DNA of 36,093 nucleotides from a virus. Made by a program: the position numbers and the translations under genes. The notes beneath the pieces were generated by a model, which saw only the letters and a list, made by a program, of their open reading frames with translations, did no database searches and was not told the origin of the DNA. Of the stretch, positions 15,371 through 22,120 are shown in pieces (position 1 is the stretch's first letter; each line of letters opens with the position of its first letter). The DNA is taken from the IMG/VR virus record IMGVR_UViG_3300030103_002991, positions 1-36,093 of that record. The stretch is one strand, 5' to 3'.

Positions 15371-15404
15371 ATCATATTACAGTATTGTAGACATTTGTCA
15401 ACAA
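15371..15404 (-). promoter_or_regulatory. Second minus-strand promoter with matching operator
   Basis: -35 TTGACA (15396-15401) and -10 TATGAT (15371-15376) again have a 19-nt spacer; TAATAT with 16 nt is an alternative. The operator TTGTTGACAAATGTCTACAA on the minus strand (15385-15404) has eight of ten symmetric pairs and matches the element at 7737-7756 over TTGTTGACAnATGT and ACAA. Confidence 0.62.
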
Positions 15405-15470
15405 TATTATAAACAATACATAAAAAAGCCTGAAATCTAGTACTTTTTGTGCATAGTAGCTACAAAATAT

Positions 15471-15507
15471 ATTTGCAAATGTAAAAAAAATAGGTACATT
15501 GATTCGT
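15471..15507 (+). promoter_or_regulatory. Possible late promoter before the protease-capsid genes
   Basis: The palindrome ATTTGCAAAT (15471-15480) holds a -35-like TTGCAA (15473-15478), with TACATT (15495-15500) 16 nt downstream. The inverted 8-mer TGATTCGT (15500-15507) lies at the expected start point and is the complement of ACGAATCA found near the terminase start. The consensus match is weak. Confidence 0.35.
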
Positions 15508-15519
15508 GAGGACATAAAT

Positions 15520-16635
15520 ATGAGTGTTTTAAAATCTACTCCAAGAGGTATGTTACAAGTCCTAGATGATAGGGAGAGAGAATGGGATTCTGATTCTGCT
15601 ATACAAAGAGTAAGAACTTTTACTAACAGTAAAGATAATCCTAGCAGTAGTTACAAAAATGCTTTTTTATATTTTAACCCAGATGATGAAGATAATTTTA
15701 GAGGATATAAACTTCCAATAGCAGATGTAGTAGATGGCAAATTAGTAGCAGTTCCAAGAGCTATATTTTCAGCGGCAGGTGCGATAAGTGGAGCTAGAGG
15801 AGGAGTTAATATCCCAGAGAATGATAAGAGTACAATAACAACTAAAATAAACAGGTATTATGATATTATGAGTGATTTATTTGATGATGATATAGAGAGT
15901 CCTTTAAAATTTAAACCAGAGTATGCTGACCAAGAAGATAAGAGTTTTGATAGCAAAACTTTTACTTGCTTTGCTGAATTGAAAGCATACAGAGATGATG
16001 ATGATGAAGAGGACATGGGAAAGTTTGAAGGGTATGCATCAATATTTGGAAATAAAGATTTAGGAAATGATGTAGTAGTAGAGGGAGCATTTAGAAAAAG
16101 CTTAATGAGAAGAAAACCAAAAAATGTAAAAATGCTCATGCAACATGATACAAAAATGCCAATAGGGGTATATGATAAAATTAGAGAAGATGAAAACGGA
16201 TTGAAGGTGCAGGGCAGACTTGCACTAGGAACACAAAAAGGCAGAGAAGCCTATGAGTTATTAAAGATGGGTGCTTTAGATGGATTGTCCATTGGCTATA
16301 AAGCTGACCCTAAGAAACAAGTCTATGACGAAAGAAAGAGAAAAAGATATCTCAAAGAAGTAGACTTAATGGAAATTAGTCTTGTTACATTTCCAATGAA
16401 TCCGAAGGCACAGATAACTTCGGTCAAAGCAAATGACAGGACTATTAGAGATTGGGAGAAGTTTCTTCGAGAGGAAGGTAATTTATCTCGTTCTCAAAGC
16501 AAGATAGCAAGTAAGGCTATCTATTCAAGTCTGGTTGACCATTGGGATGATGCAAAACAAGACAACAGCGGTTTAATATCATCTTTTAAAGATGTTATTA
16601 AAATTCTTTCAACTACTAATACAAATAAGGAGTAA
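15520..16635 (+). CDS. HK97-family prohead protease with N-terminal extension
   Basis: A 371-residue protein. The start at 15520 follows GAGGAC; the upstream in-frame TTG at 15499 has no ribosome site. Residues about 165-300 are the S78-type prohead protease: GYASIFGNKD, VVEGAFRKSL, MLMQHD with catalytic H209, GALDGLSIGY with S257, and LMEISLVTFPMNP near E285. The N-terminal 130 residues (FTNSKDNPSSSYKNAFLYF, YKLPIADVVDGKL, AVPRAIFSAAGAI) form a module known in other phage head proteins and of unknown role. The protein cleaves the capsid delta domain and itself during head maturation. It is the first gene of the second late operon, directly before the capsid gene. Confidence 0.92.
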   Translation: MSVLKSTPRGMLQVLDDREREWDSDSAIQRVRTFTNSKDNPSSSYKNAFLYFNPDDEDNFRGYKLPIADVVDGKLVAVPRAIFSAAGAISGARGGVNIPENDKSTITTKINRYYDIMSDLFDDDIESPLKFKPEYADQEDKSFDSKTFTCFAELKAYRDDDDEEDMGKFEGYASIFGNKDLGNDVVVEGAFRKSLMRRKPKNVKMLMQHDTKMPIGVYDKIREDENGLKVQGRLALGTQKGREAYELLKMGALDGLSIGYKADPKKQVYDERKRKRYLKEVDLMEISLVTFPMNPKAQITSVKANDRTIRDWEKFLREEGNLSRSQSKIASKAIYSSLVDHWDDAKQDNSGLISSFKDVIKILSTTNTNKE

Positions 16636-16637
16636 TT

Positions 16638-17867
16638 ATGACTGATACAATTAGTCAAAACGAACTCAAGGAATGTATTGATAATACAGGTAAGGCTTTT
16701 GAGGAATTCAAAAGTACTTATGATGAGAAGCTTACAGCCCTTGAAAAGAAAGGCTCTGTTGACCCATTAGTTGACGAAAAGTTAAAGAAGATTGAAGGAA
16801 CACTTGATTCCCTTGAAGATTTTAACCAGAAAGCAACTAAGATAGCTATGGAGCAAAAGAAAGTTGGCGAAAAAATTGACAACTTTGAAACAATGTTAAA
16901 AAGACCAAGCAACAATTTTTCAGGCAAAGATATTGATGAAAAATCTGTAGCATATGAAAAATATCTTAGAAAGGGAGCAGATGCTTTAGATGATATGGAA
17001 GTAAAGACTTTGACTGTTTCTAATGATACAGGAGGAGGCTATCTTGCACCCCCAGAATATGTTAGAGAAATTTTAAAGAAAGTTACTGAAATGTCGCCTG
17101 TTCGTGCTGTTGCAAGAGTAAGAAACACAACTCAAAGAAGTGTACAGATTCCATCAAGAACTGGTGTCTTTAGTGCAAGTTGGGTATCTGAAATAGGAGC
17201 AAGAAGCGAGTCTACAGGATTAACATATGGATTAGAGGAAATCACAGCACATGAGTTATACGCACTTGTAGATATATCTCAAGCTGATGTTGAAGACCCA
17301 GTATTCAATATGGAATCAGAACTATCTAGCGAATTTGCTACACAGTTTGCTGTAGCAGAAGGAACATCATTTATCTCAGGAACTGGTGCAGGACAGCCAG
17401 AAGGTATTTTAACAAATACATCTGTTGGTTCTACAGCAGGAGCAAATGATGCAATTACTATTGATAATCTATTATCACTATATGGAGATATCAAAAGTGA
17501 TTATGCTAGAAACGGAACTTTCATGTTCAATAGAGGCACATTAGCTGCAATCAGAAAGTTAAACACAGGAACAGGTGGTTCTTATGTTTTCCAATCTGGT
17601 TTCTCTCTACAAACTGGTGTACCAAACACAATACTTGGTCAACCATATGTAGAAGCTTCTGATATGCCAGATGTCGGAGATGGAACTGTGCCTGTAGTCT
17701 TTGGAGATTTCTCCAGAGGTTATACAATCGTGGATAGAATTAATCTATCAATACTTCGTGACCCATTCACTCAAGCTGCATCTGGTTCTATCAGATTTTT
17801 AGCTAGAAAAAGAGTTGGTGGTCAAGTCGTAATGGCAGAAGCTATCCGTAAATTAACATTAACATAA
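16638..17867 (+). CDS. Major capsid protein (HK97 fold)
   Basis: A 409-residue protein typical of HK97-like capsid precursors. Residues about 1-105 form a charged coiled-coil delta domain acting as a scaffold. The mature part begins near VKTLTVSNDTGGGYLAPPEY (about residues 121-140). Typical segments follow: VARVRNTTQRSVQIPS, WVSEIGARSEST, LYALVDISQADVEDP, FISGTGAGQPEGIL, and RKRVGGQVVMAEAI near the end. The protease upstream would remove the delta domain. AAGGAG precedes the ATG. No internal irregularity is seen. Confidence 0.95.
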   Translation: MTDTISQNELKECIDNTGKAFEEFKSTYDEKLTALEKKGSVDPLVDEKLKKIEGTLDSLEDFNQKATKIAMEQKKVGEKIDNFETMLKRPSNNFSGKDIDEKSVAYEKYLRKGADALDDMEVKTLTVSNDTGGGYLAPPEYVREILKKVTEMSPVRAVARVRNTTQRSVQIPSRTGVFSASWVSEIGARSESTGLTYGLEEITAHELYALVDISQADVEDPVFNMESELSSEFATQFAVAEGTSFISGTGAGQPEGILTNTSVGSTAGANDAITIDNLLSLYGDIKSDYARNGTFMFNRGTLAAIRKLNTGTGGSYVFQSGFSLQTGVPNTILGQPYVEASDMPDVGDGTVPVVFGDFSRGYTIVDRINLSILRDPFTQAASGSIRFLARKRVGGQVVMAEAIRKLTLT

Positions 17868-17882
17868 TAGGAGGGAACTGAT

Positions 17883-18356
17883 ATGTCTAAAAAAGATTTA
17901 GCAAATAATTTAACAGTAACTCAGATAATTGACCCTGCTACTATCACAACAGATGCAACTACAAATTCAAATGGTGTAGATACTGCTTTAACTACAGGAA
18001 GTGCAATGATTGTAGTTAACACAGGAGAGTCAGGCGATACTTTGAGTTCAACAGTAAAATGGGATTATAGATTAGAAGATTCTTCTGATAATTCTACATT
18101 TACTGCTGTTACTGATAACGACAGAGTCACATACGGAGCTGTTAATACTTCTACAGGAGTTTTTGCAACTGTAGATGCGGCATCTGAGGATGATGCAGCA
18201 TATAAGATTGGCTATGTTGGACCAGAAAGATATGTAAGAGTTGCTATAGTTAGAACAGGTACTCATACTAATGGTACACCACATGGAGCTATTGGTGTAA
18301 CAAGTCCAATACACAAACCAGATTCTGGAGGAAATGACGGAAGTCCAACAGGATAG
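17883..18356 (+). CDS. Putative capsid decoration/head fibre protein
   Basis: A 157-residue protein, threonine-, serine- and aspartate-rich, with few lysines after the first residues. It contains strand-rich segments (GSAMIVVNTG, WDYRLEDSSDNSTFTAV, ERYVRVAIVRTGTH) that resemble small beta-sandwich phage proteins of the type often encoded directly after the capsid gene. It starts after AGGAGGG, one of the strongest ribosome sites in the window, suggesting high expression. A decoration or minor capsid role is inferred from position, composition and expected abundance. It is followed by a GC-rich hairpin. Confidence 0.6.
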   Translation: MSKKDLANNLTVTQIIDPATITTDATTNSNGVDTALTTGSAMIVVNTGESGDTLSSTVKWDYRLEDSSDNSTFTAVTDNDRVTYGAVNTSTGVFATVDAASEDDAAYKIGYVGPERYVRVAIVRTGTHTNGTPHGAIGVTSPIHKPDSGGNDGSPTG

Positions 18357-18376
18357 TCTCATTGGTTGATGATAAA

Positions 18377-18400
18377 TGGGGGATTGAAATATATCCCCCA
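18377..18400 (+). other. GC-rich intergenic hairpin after capsid genes
   Basis: TGGGGGAT (18377-18384) pairs with ATCCCCCA (18393-18400) around an 8-nt loop. It lies between the putative decoration gene and the next gene. No T-run follows, so it probably attenuates or stabilises the upstream capsid message rather than ending it. The stem core is the same GGGGGAT/ATCCCCC as the hairpin at 15012-15029. Confidence 0.6.
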
Positions 18401-18418
18401 ATAATTTAAGAGGTAAAA

Positions 18419-18670
18419 ATGAAAGTAAAAATGTTACAAGATAAAGCAGGAAAAGCCAACGCAATTGGGAGTATCAGCATGACTTATGAAAAAGGTATAA
18501 CCTATGATATGAATGAGGATTGGGCTAAAGCACTTGCTAACGCATGGATTGAAAATGGAGTAGCAGAAGAAATAGGCAAAATAGAAAAGAAGATAGTAAA
18601 GCCTAAAGAAACTAAAAAAGTAACAAAAAAAATAAAAGAAGTAAAAATAGAAGAAACTGACGAGGAATAG
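18419..18670 (+). CDS. Small head-region protein with lysine-rich tail
   Basis: An 83-residue protein with an N-terminal module KGITYDMNEDWAKALANAWIENGVAEEI (describing about 24-51), typical of short phage proteins between capsid and connector genes. The C-terminal 30 residues are low-complexity and Lys/Glu-rich. AGAGG upstream supports the start. The role is unknown, though position suggests a head assembly or joining accessory. Confidence 0.65.
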   Translation: MKVKMLQDKAGKANAIGSISMTYEKGITYDMNEDWAKALANAWIENGVAEEIGKIEKKIVKPKETKKVTKKIKEVKIEETDEE

Positions 18671-18673
18671 TGA

Positions 18674-19336
18674 ATGAGTGGAGTTACAGTAGTTACTGGT
18701 CCTTCAGCACAGCCTGTTGAAGATAATGAGATTAAAAGAGCATTGAGAATAGCTACAAGCGACTCTACACATGACAACTTAATTGGTACAGCAAGAAGCA
18801 CAGCTACAGCGATTGTTGCAGAGTATCTTGGCAGGTCGCTTATCAATCAAACATTAAAATTATCTTTGGATGCTTTGCCTTATGAGGATGAAAATATTCC
18901 AATACAAGAAGGAGTATCAGTTGGTCCGTATATGTCTTATATAGCAAGAGCAATATATTTACCAAAGCCTCCGTTACAATCAGTTACTCATATTAAAACT
19001 TTCAATGATTCTGATACAGCTACTACTTTAGCTACTTCGGTATATTATGTTGATAGCAATAGTGAAATAGGAAGAGCAGTATTAAGGAGAGGAGAAGTAT
19101 GGGGAGAAATGTTGAGAGTAGCTAATTCAATGGAAATTACTTATGTAGCAGGATACGGTTCATCTTCAGGAGATGTTCCCATAGCAATAAGACAAGCAAT
19201 CATAACAATGGCAGTAAATATATTTGAAAATCCAGAGCCAATAATAAAAGGAGAATCAGCTACTACAGTAAGTGGTGTATTAGAATCTTTATTGCGACCA
19301 TATGTTGTAAGAAGATTTGGTATAGGATTTAGCTGA
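18674..19336 (+). CDS. Head-tail connector (phage gp6/gp8-like adaptor)
   Basis: A 220-residue protein starting 3 nt after the previous stop. It fits the family of connector proteins that bind under the portal: DNEIKRALRIATSDSTHDNLI, TARSTATAIVAEYLGRSLINQTL, LPKPPLQSVTHI, YYVDSNSEIGRAVL, ITYVAGYG and IPIAIRQAII-type segments occur in the expected order. The family is usually 190-230 residues. It overlaps the next gene as TGATG. Confidence 0.85.
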   Translation: MSGVTVVTGPSAQPVEDNEIKRALRIATSDSTHDNLIGTARSTATAIVAEYLGRSLINQTLKLSLDALPYEDENIPIQEGVSVGPYMSYIARAIYLPKPPLQSVTHIKTFNDSDTATTLATSVYYVDSNSEIGRAVLRRGEVWGEMLRVANSMEITYVAGYGSSSGDVPIAIRQAIITMAVNIFENPEPIIKGESATTVSGVLESLLRPYVVRRFGIGFS

Positions 19337-19707
19337 TGGCTAAACAATCAATTCCAATAAGTAAATTGAGATATTCAATTAATCTGCAATCAAGAACAAG
19401 AAGCACAGACACAGGAGGAGGTTTTACCTCATCATTTGGAAACACAAGAACTTTATTTGCTTACATTAAGCCTTTGAGTGGTTCAGATGATTTTAAGTCT
19501 GGAAGAATAGAACACAAACTTACGCATGATGTATATACAAGATATTATAGTAACATTGATTACAAAGCGAATGGAGGACAAATGAGAATTAGTTGGTCAG
19601 ATAACGGAACAACTAGAATTTTATCTGTAAAATATGTATATACACTAGAGGAGAGAGATAAATTTTTATTATTTAGATGCTCAGAAGGGAATCAAGAAGA
19701 TGTCTAA
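19336..19707 (+). CDS. Head-tail joining (head closure) protein
   Basis: A 123-residue protein of the SPP1 gp16/HK97-type head-closure family: LRYSINLQSRTRSTDTGGGF, then LFAYIKPLSG, HKLTHDVYTRY, the ISW segment and LSVKYVYTLEERDKFLLFRCSE. Length and order between connector and neck protein fit. It overlaps the next gene by 8 nt. Confidence 0.85.
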   Translation: MAKQSIPISKLRYSINLQSRTRSTDTGGGFTSSFGNTRTLFAYIKPLSGSDDFKSGRIEHKLTHDVYTRYYSNIDYKANGGQMRISWSDNGTTRILSVKYVYTLEERDKFLLFRCSEGNQEDV

Positions 19708-20143
19708 GATAAATGTGAAAGTAGTAAATCAAAAACAGTTTGACGATAGAATCAAAGGACAGTCAGCTAGAGTACAAGCTAATTTAATAAGAGTGGTAAA
19801 TTTATCTAGTAATGAAATAAGGAATATAGCTGTAAGAAATATATTAAGTAACGCAAGAACAGGAGGACAAGTTACAAGATATAATCCTAAAAGAACAATT
19901 AATATATCAGCAGAAGGAGATTACCCTGCAAGTGATACAGGGTTTTTAGCTAATCAAATAGCTGTAAAGATAGATGCAGGAGGATTAGGTGCAGAAGTTA
20001 TTAGCAATGCTGATTATAGTGAGGCTCTGGAGTTTGGAACAATAAAAATGAAAGCCAGACCATTTATGCAACCATCAGCAGAAGAAGCAAAAAAGAAATA
20101 TAGATTAGATAGTGTTAACGCAGTAAATAAAGGAATGAAATGA
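19700..20143 (+). CDS. HK97 gp10-like neck/tail completion protein
   Basis: A 147-residue protein with the HK97-gp10 features: basic helical N-terminus (RVQANLIRVVNLSSNEIRNIA), YPASDTGFLANQIAV, VISNADYSEALEFGTIKMKARPFM (describing about 105-128) and a final helix. The EFGT/RPFM pair is characteristic. It joins the head-closure complex to the tail. Its TGA overlaps a short cationic reading frame as ATGA. Confidence 0.88.
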   Translation: MSKINVKVVNQKQFDDRIKGQSARVQANLIRVVNLSSNEIRNIAVRNILSNARTGGQVTRYNPKRTINISAEGDYPASDTGFLANQIAVKIDAGGLGAEVISNADYSEALEFGTIKMKARPFMQPSAEEAKKKYRLDSVNAVNKGMK

Positions 20144-20226
20144 AAATATTATTAAAAAGAATTAAAAATTTTTTTAAAAAAATAAAAACAAAGATTAGTA
20201 AATGGAAAAAAAAGAAGAAGAAATAA
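20140..20226 (+). CDS. 28-residue cationic amphipathic peptide
   Basis: An ATG at 20140 overlaps the gp10-like stop as ATGA and opens a 28-codon frame ending at 20226. It encodes 14 lysines and one arginine. Hydrophobic residues at positions 3-5, 8, 11-12, 15, 19 and 22 fall every 3-4 residues, as in an amphipathic helix, before a run of six lysines. The frame also overlaps the start of the following gene by 25 nt. Poly-A-rich DNA makes lysine codons likely by chance, but the periodicity and the coupled start favour a real peptide. It could be membrane-active or nucleic-acid-binding; the function is unknown. Confidence 0.45.
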   Translation: MKILLKRIKNFFKKIKTKISKWKKKKKK

Positions 20227-20540
20227 GATTTCAAGTCATGGGTTTAACTTCTGAAGGTCAATTAGTTGATTCTTTAGATGATATAAGAATGTTTGTAGTA
20301 GTAGAAAAATCAAAGCCTGTCAAGATATTATCTGAAGGAGTGTATACAATATTAGTGCAAGGAGTTTACGAGATAGGAGATTATGTAGCAGGATTTGTAG
20401 ATGAAGACGAATCTATATCAGCCAAAGCTATTGCACCTCATGGTTTTGAAGAATATAGAGATACAATAGTAGGAAGAATAATTCAAGGAAATAATAAAAT
20501 TATAGGAGATGATTATTTTAAAGTTAGGATAATGATATGA
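20202..20540 (+). CDS. Hypothetical neck/tail-region protein
   Basis: A 112-residue protein between the neck and tail-terminator genes. It is predicted mostly beta, with IRFQVMGLTSEGQLVDSLDD, ILSEGVYTILVQGVYEIGDYV and VGRIIQGNNKII. No family is recognised. It overlaps the next gene as ATGA. The upstream context is A-rich (AAAAAAGAAG lies just after its ATG), so the exact start is uncertain. Confidence 0.6.
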   Translation: MEKKEEEIRFQVMGLTSEGQLVDSLDDIRMFVVVEKSKPVKILSEGVYTILVQGVYEIGDYVAGFVDEDESISAKAIAPHGFEEYRDTIVGRIIQGNNKIIGDDYFKVRIMI

Positions 20541-20935
20541 GTTTAGATGCTTTTCCTTTACAAGAAGCTTTATATTCAAGGCTTAATGGAGATGGTACAT
20601 TGGGAGGATTGATTGAAGGAGTTTTTGACTCTGTTCCAGATGATAATAACTTGCCAATTGTAACTTTGGGAGAAGGAACAACTACAGACAATGCTATGAA
20701 AGACCTTGACGCAAGGGATTATGTGTTTAATATAGATGTTTATAGTTCATATAGAGGCATGAAAGAAACAAAGAATATTATGCAAAGAGTATATGATTTA
20801 TTGCATGACCACAGTTTATCTGTAAGTGGTGCAAATTTAATTACTTTGAGATGTGAATTTACAACTCAAGTGATAGAAGGGGATGGTGTCATAAGACATG
20901 GCATCATGCGTTTTAGAGCTTTTATAACTGATTAA
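20537..20935 (+). CDS. Tail completion/terminator protein (DUF3168 type)
   Basis: A 132-residue protein with the DUF3168 layout: FPLQEALYSRLNGDGTL, GVFDSVPDDNNLPIVTLGEG, DLDARDYVFNIDVYSSYRGMKETKNIMQ (describing about 57-84), LLHDHSLSVSGANLI and a C-terminal IRHGIMRFRAFI. This family caps the tail tube at the head-proximal end and sets its final length. Position directly before the tail tube gene fits. Confidence 0.88.
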   Translation: MSLDAFPLQEALYSRLNGDGTLGGLIEGVFDSVPDDNNLPIVTLGEGTTTDNAMKDLDARDYVFNIDVYSSYRGMKETKNIMQRVYDLLHDHSLSVSGANLITLRCEFTTQVIEGDGVIRHGIMRFRAFITD

Positions 20936-20952
20936 TAAATAGGAGGAAAAAA

Positions 20953-21366
20953 ATGGCGGCTCAAAAAGGTTCAGCATTATTAATGAAGATTGGAAATGCA
21001 GGTTCACCTGAAACATTTACTACAATAGGAGGGATGCGTTCAACATCTATATCAATGAATGATGAAATGGTTGATATTACAAACAAAGATAGTTCAAGAG
21101 CAAGAACAATACTTGCACAAGGTGGTATTAATAGTATGACTATATCTGGCTCTGGAATTTTTACAGACTCAGCTTCAGAATCTACACTAGAAGGAAAGTT
21201 TGATAGTTCAACTTTGGCAAACTATCAATTTTTAGTACCTGATTTTGGAACATATACTGGTTCATTTATGCTTACTACTTTAGAATACTCTGGAGAATAT
21301 AATGACTCTGTTCAATATTCTTTTACTTTTGAGAGTAGTGGAGCTATTACTTTTGCAACAGTATAA
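20953..21366 (+). CDS. Major tail tube protein
   Basis: A 137-residue protein of the TP901-1/GTA tail-tube family: KGSALLMKIG, FTTIGGMRSTSISMNDEMVDITN, then ISGSGIFTDS, FDSSTLANYQFLVPDFGTYTGSF (describing about 83-105) and LEYSGEYNDSVQYSFTFESSGAITF (describing about 109-133). A strong Shine-Dalgarno AGGAGG lies 6 nt upstream, as expected for an abundant structural protein. Hexameric rings of it would form the tail tube. Confidence 0.9.
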   Translation: MAAQKGSALLMKIGNAGSPETFTTIGGMRSTSISMNDEMVDITNKDSSRARTILAQGGINSMTISGSGIFTDSASESTLEGKFDSSTLANYQFLVPDFGTYTGSFMLTTLEYSGEYNDSVQYSFTFESSGAITFATV

Positions 21367-21379
21367 TTAGGAGTTTGAT

Positions 21380-21646
21380 ATGGCTTGGGAAAAAATTACT
21401 ATCACAGCTAATGATAATGAAATAGAAGGTGTTAAAAATGGCAATCAGATTGAAATGCCATACGCAGAAGGAATTAGCACAGAAAGTACTATTTCTGTTG
21501 ACGGAAAAGCAATAGAAGTTACAATGATAACTAATGTTGCAGAACGCAACGAAACATTATTATTGGAGGTAAAAGAAGATGGTAAACAAGTTAAGAGGGG
21601 AACTAGAAATAAGTCTAAATCAGAAGAAGTACAAGACAAGACTTAA
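21380..21646 (+). CDS. Small hypothetical tail-region protein
   Basis: An 88-residue protein with a good ribosome site (TAGGAG). It is beta-rich (KITITANDNEIEGV, TISVDGKAIEVTMI) with a charged lysine-rich C-terminus. It overlaps the tail chaperone gene by 68 nt, which is large. No family is recognised. Its place between tube and chaperone suggests a tail assembly role. Confidence 0.6.
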   Translation: MAWEKITITANDNEIEGVKNGNQIEMPYAEGISTESTISVDGKAIEVTMITNVAERNETLLLEVKEDGKQVKRGTRNKSKSEEVQDKT

Positions 21647-21935
21647 TTTAGACGCAATAGTTAGAATAGAAACAGAAGTAGGGAAGTCTATTCTGGAAAT
21701 AGCTAATGACCTGATGACACAAAAAGTTAAAATGCAGGAAGTTATTGTAATTTTAACACAAGCTATCAGAGGAGGCGGTAACGACTTGACAGCCAAAGAT
21801 ATAGGACAAGAGGTTTATAACGCAGGACTTGTTGAAGGATTTAAAGTTACAGGCGAGATATTAACCAATACTATAACAGGAGGCAAGGAAGTAGCCGAAA
21901 AAAAAGAGGAAACGGAGTCAGTTCTACCAAACTAG
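21579..21935 (+). CDS. Tail assembly chaperone (GTA-gp10/TAC_11 type), zero frame
   Basis: A 118-residue protein. GELEISLNQKKYKTRLNLDAIVRIETEVGKSILEIA (describing about 7-42) and the region with AIRGGG, DIGQEVYNAGL and VTGEILTN match the GTA-gp10-like tail chaperone family (Phage_TAC_11). The ATG follows GGAGG by about 10 nt. Near its 3' end is a slippery A-AAA-AAA (21899-21905), after which the -1 frame stays open and encodes a second chaperone segment. The 118-residue form is the unshifted product and would be the more abundant one, by analogy with lambda gpG. Confidence 0.88.
   Translation: MVNKLRGELEISLNQKKYKTRLNLDAIVRIETEVGKSILEIANDLMTQKVKMQEVIVILTQAIRGGGNDLTAKDIGQEVYNAGLVEGFKVTGEILTNTITGGKEVAEKKEETESVLPN
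21899..21905 (+). promoter_or_regulatory. Programmed -1 ribosomal frameshift site (A AAA AAA)
   Basis: In the zero frame the codons read GAA AAA AAA GAG, giving A_AAA_AAA in phase followed by G. A -1 slip continues as AGA GGA AAC and enters the open frame that runs to 22120. The heptamer is a known slippery type. No strong downstream structure was identified by eye. Confidence 0.75.
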
Positions 21936-22120
21936 ATTGGCTTCGCTATATGGAAATTTGTTTGGGGATGTTACATATGCCACCTAATTACTTTTGGAAT
22001 ATGAGTTTGATGGAATTACACACAGCAATAGATGGCTTTATGGAAATAAATGGAAGCAAGAAAAATAAATCCATGACACCAGATGAATTACAAAACTTAA
22101 TGGAGTTATATCCAGACTAA
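21905..22120 (+). CDS. Tail chaperone frameshift extension (TAC_6-like)
   Basis: After a -1 slip at 21905 the frame encodes 71 further residues, giving a fusion of about 180 residues. This part has KLDWLRYMEICLGMLHMP and FWNMSLMELHTAIDGF, the pattern of the small GTA-type chaperone family (Phage_TAC_6), where the W before the leucine-rich helix and the FW motif are typical. An ATG at 21950 could start it independently, but this would lose the conserved W and no ribosome site is visible, so a frameshift fusion like lambda gpGT is more likely. Its TAA overlaps the tape measure ATG. Confidence 0.8.
   Translation, partial: RGNGVSSTKLDWLRYMEICLGMLHMPPNYFWNMSLMELHTAIDGFMEINGSKKNKSMTPDELQNLMELYPD

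Noticed and set aside
15337-15375. Longer start for the winged-helix gene
   Set aside because: The added residues are encoded by the conserved leader and -10 region; the ATG at 15336 has the ribosome site.
18072-18464. 130-residue minus-strand reading frame with many cysteines and serines
   Set aside because: It is the antisense of the putative decoration protein; the composition reflects Thr/Ser/Asp codons on the other strand.
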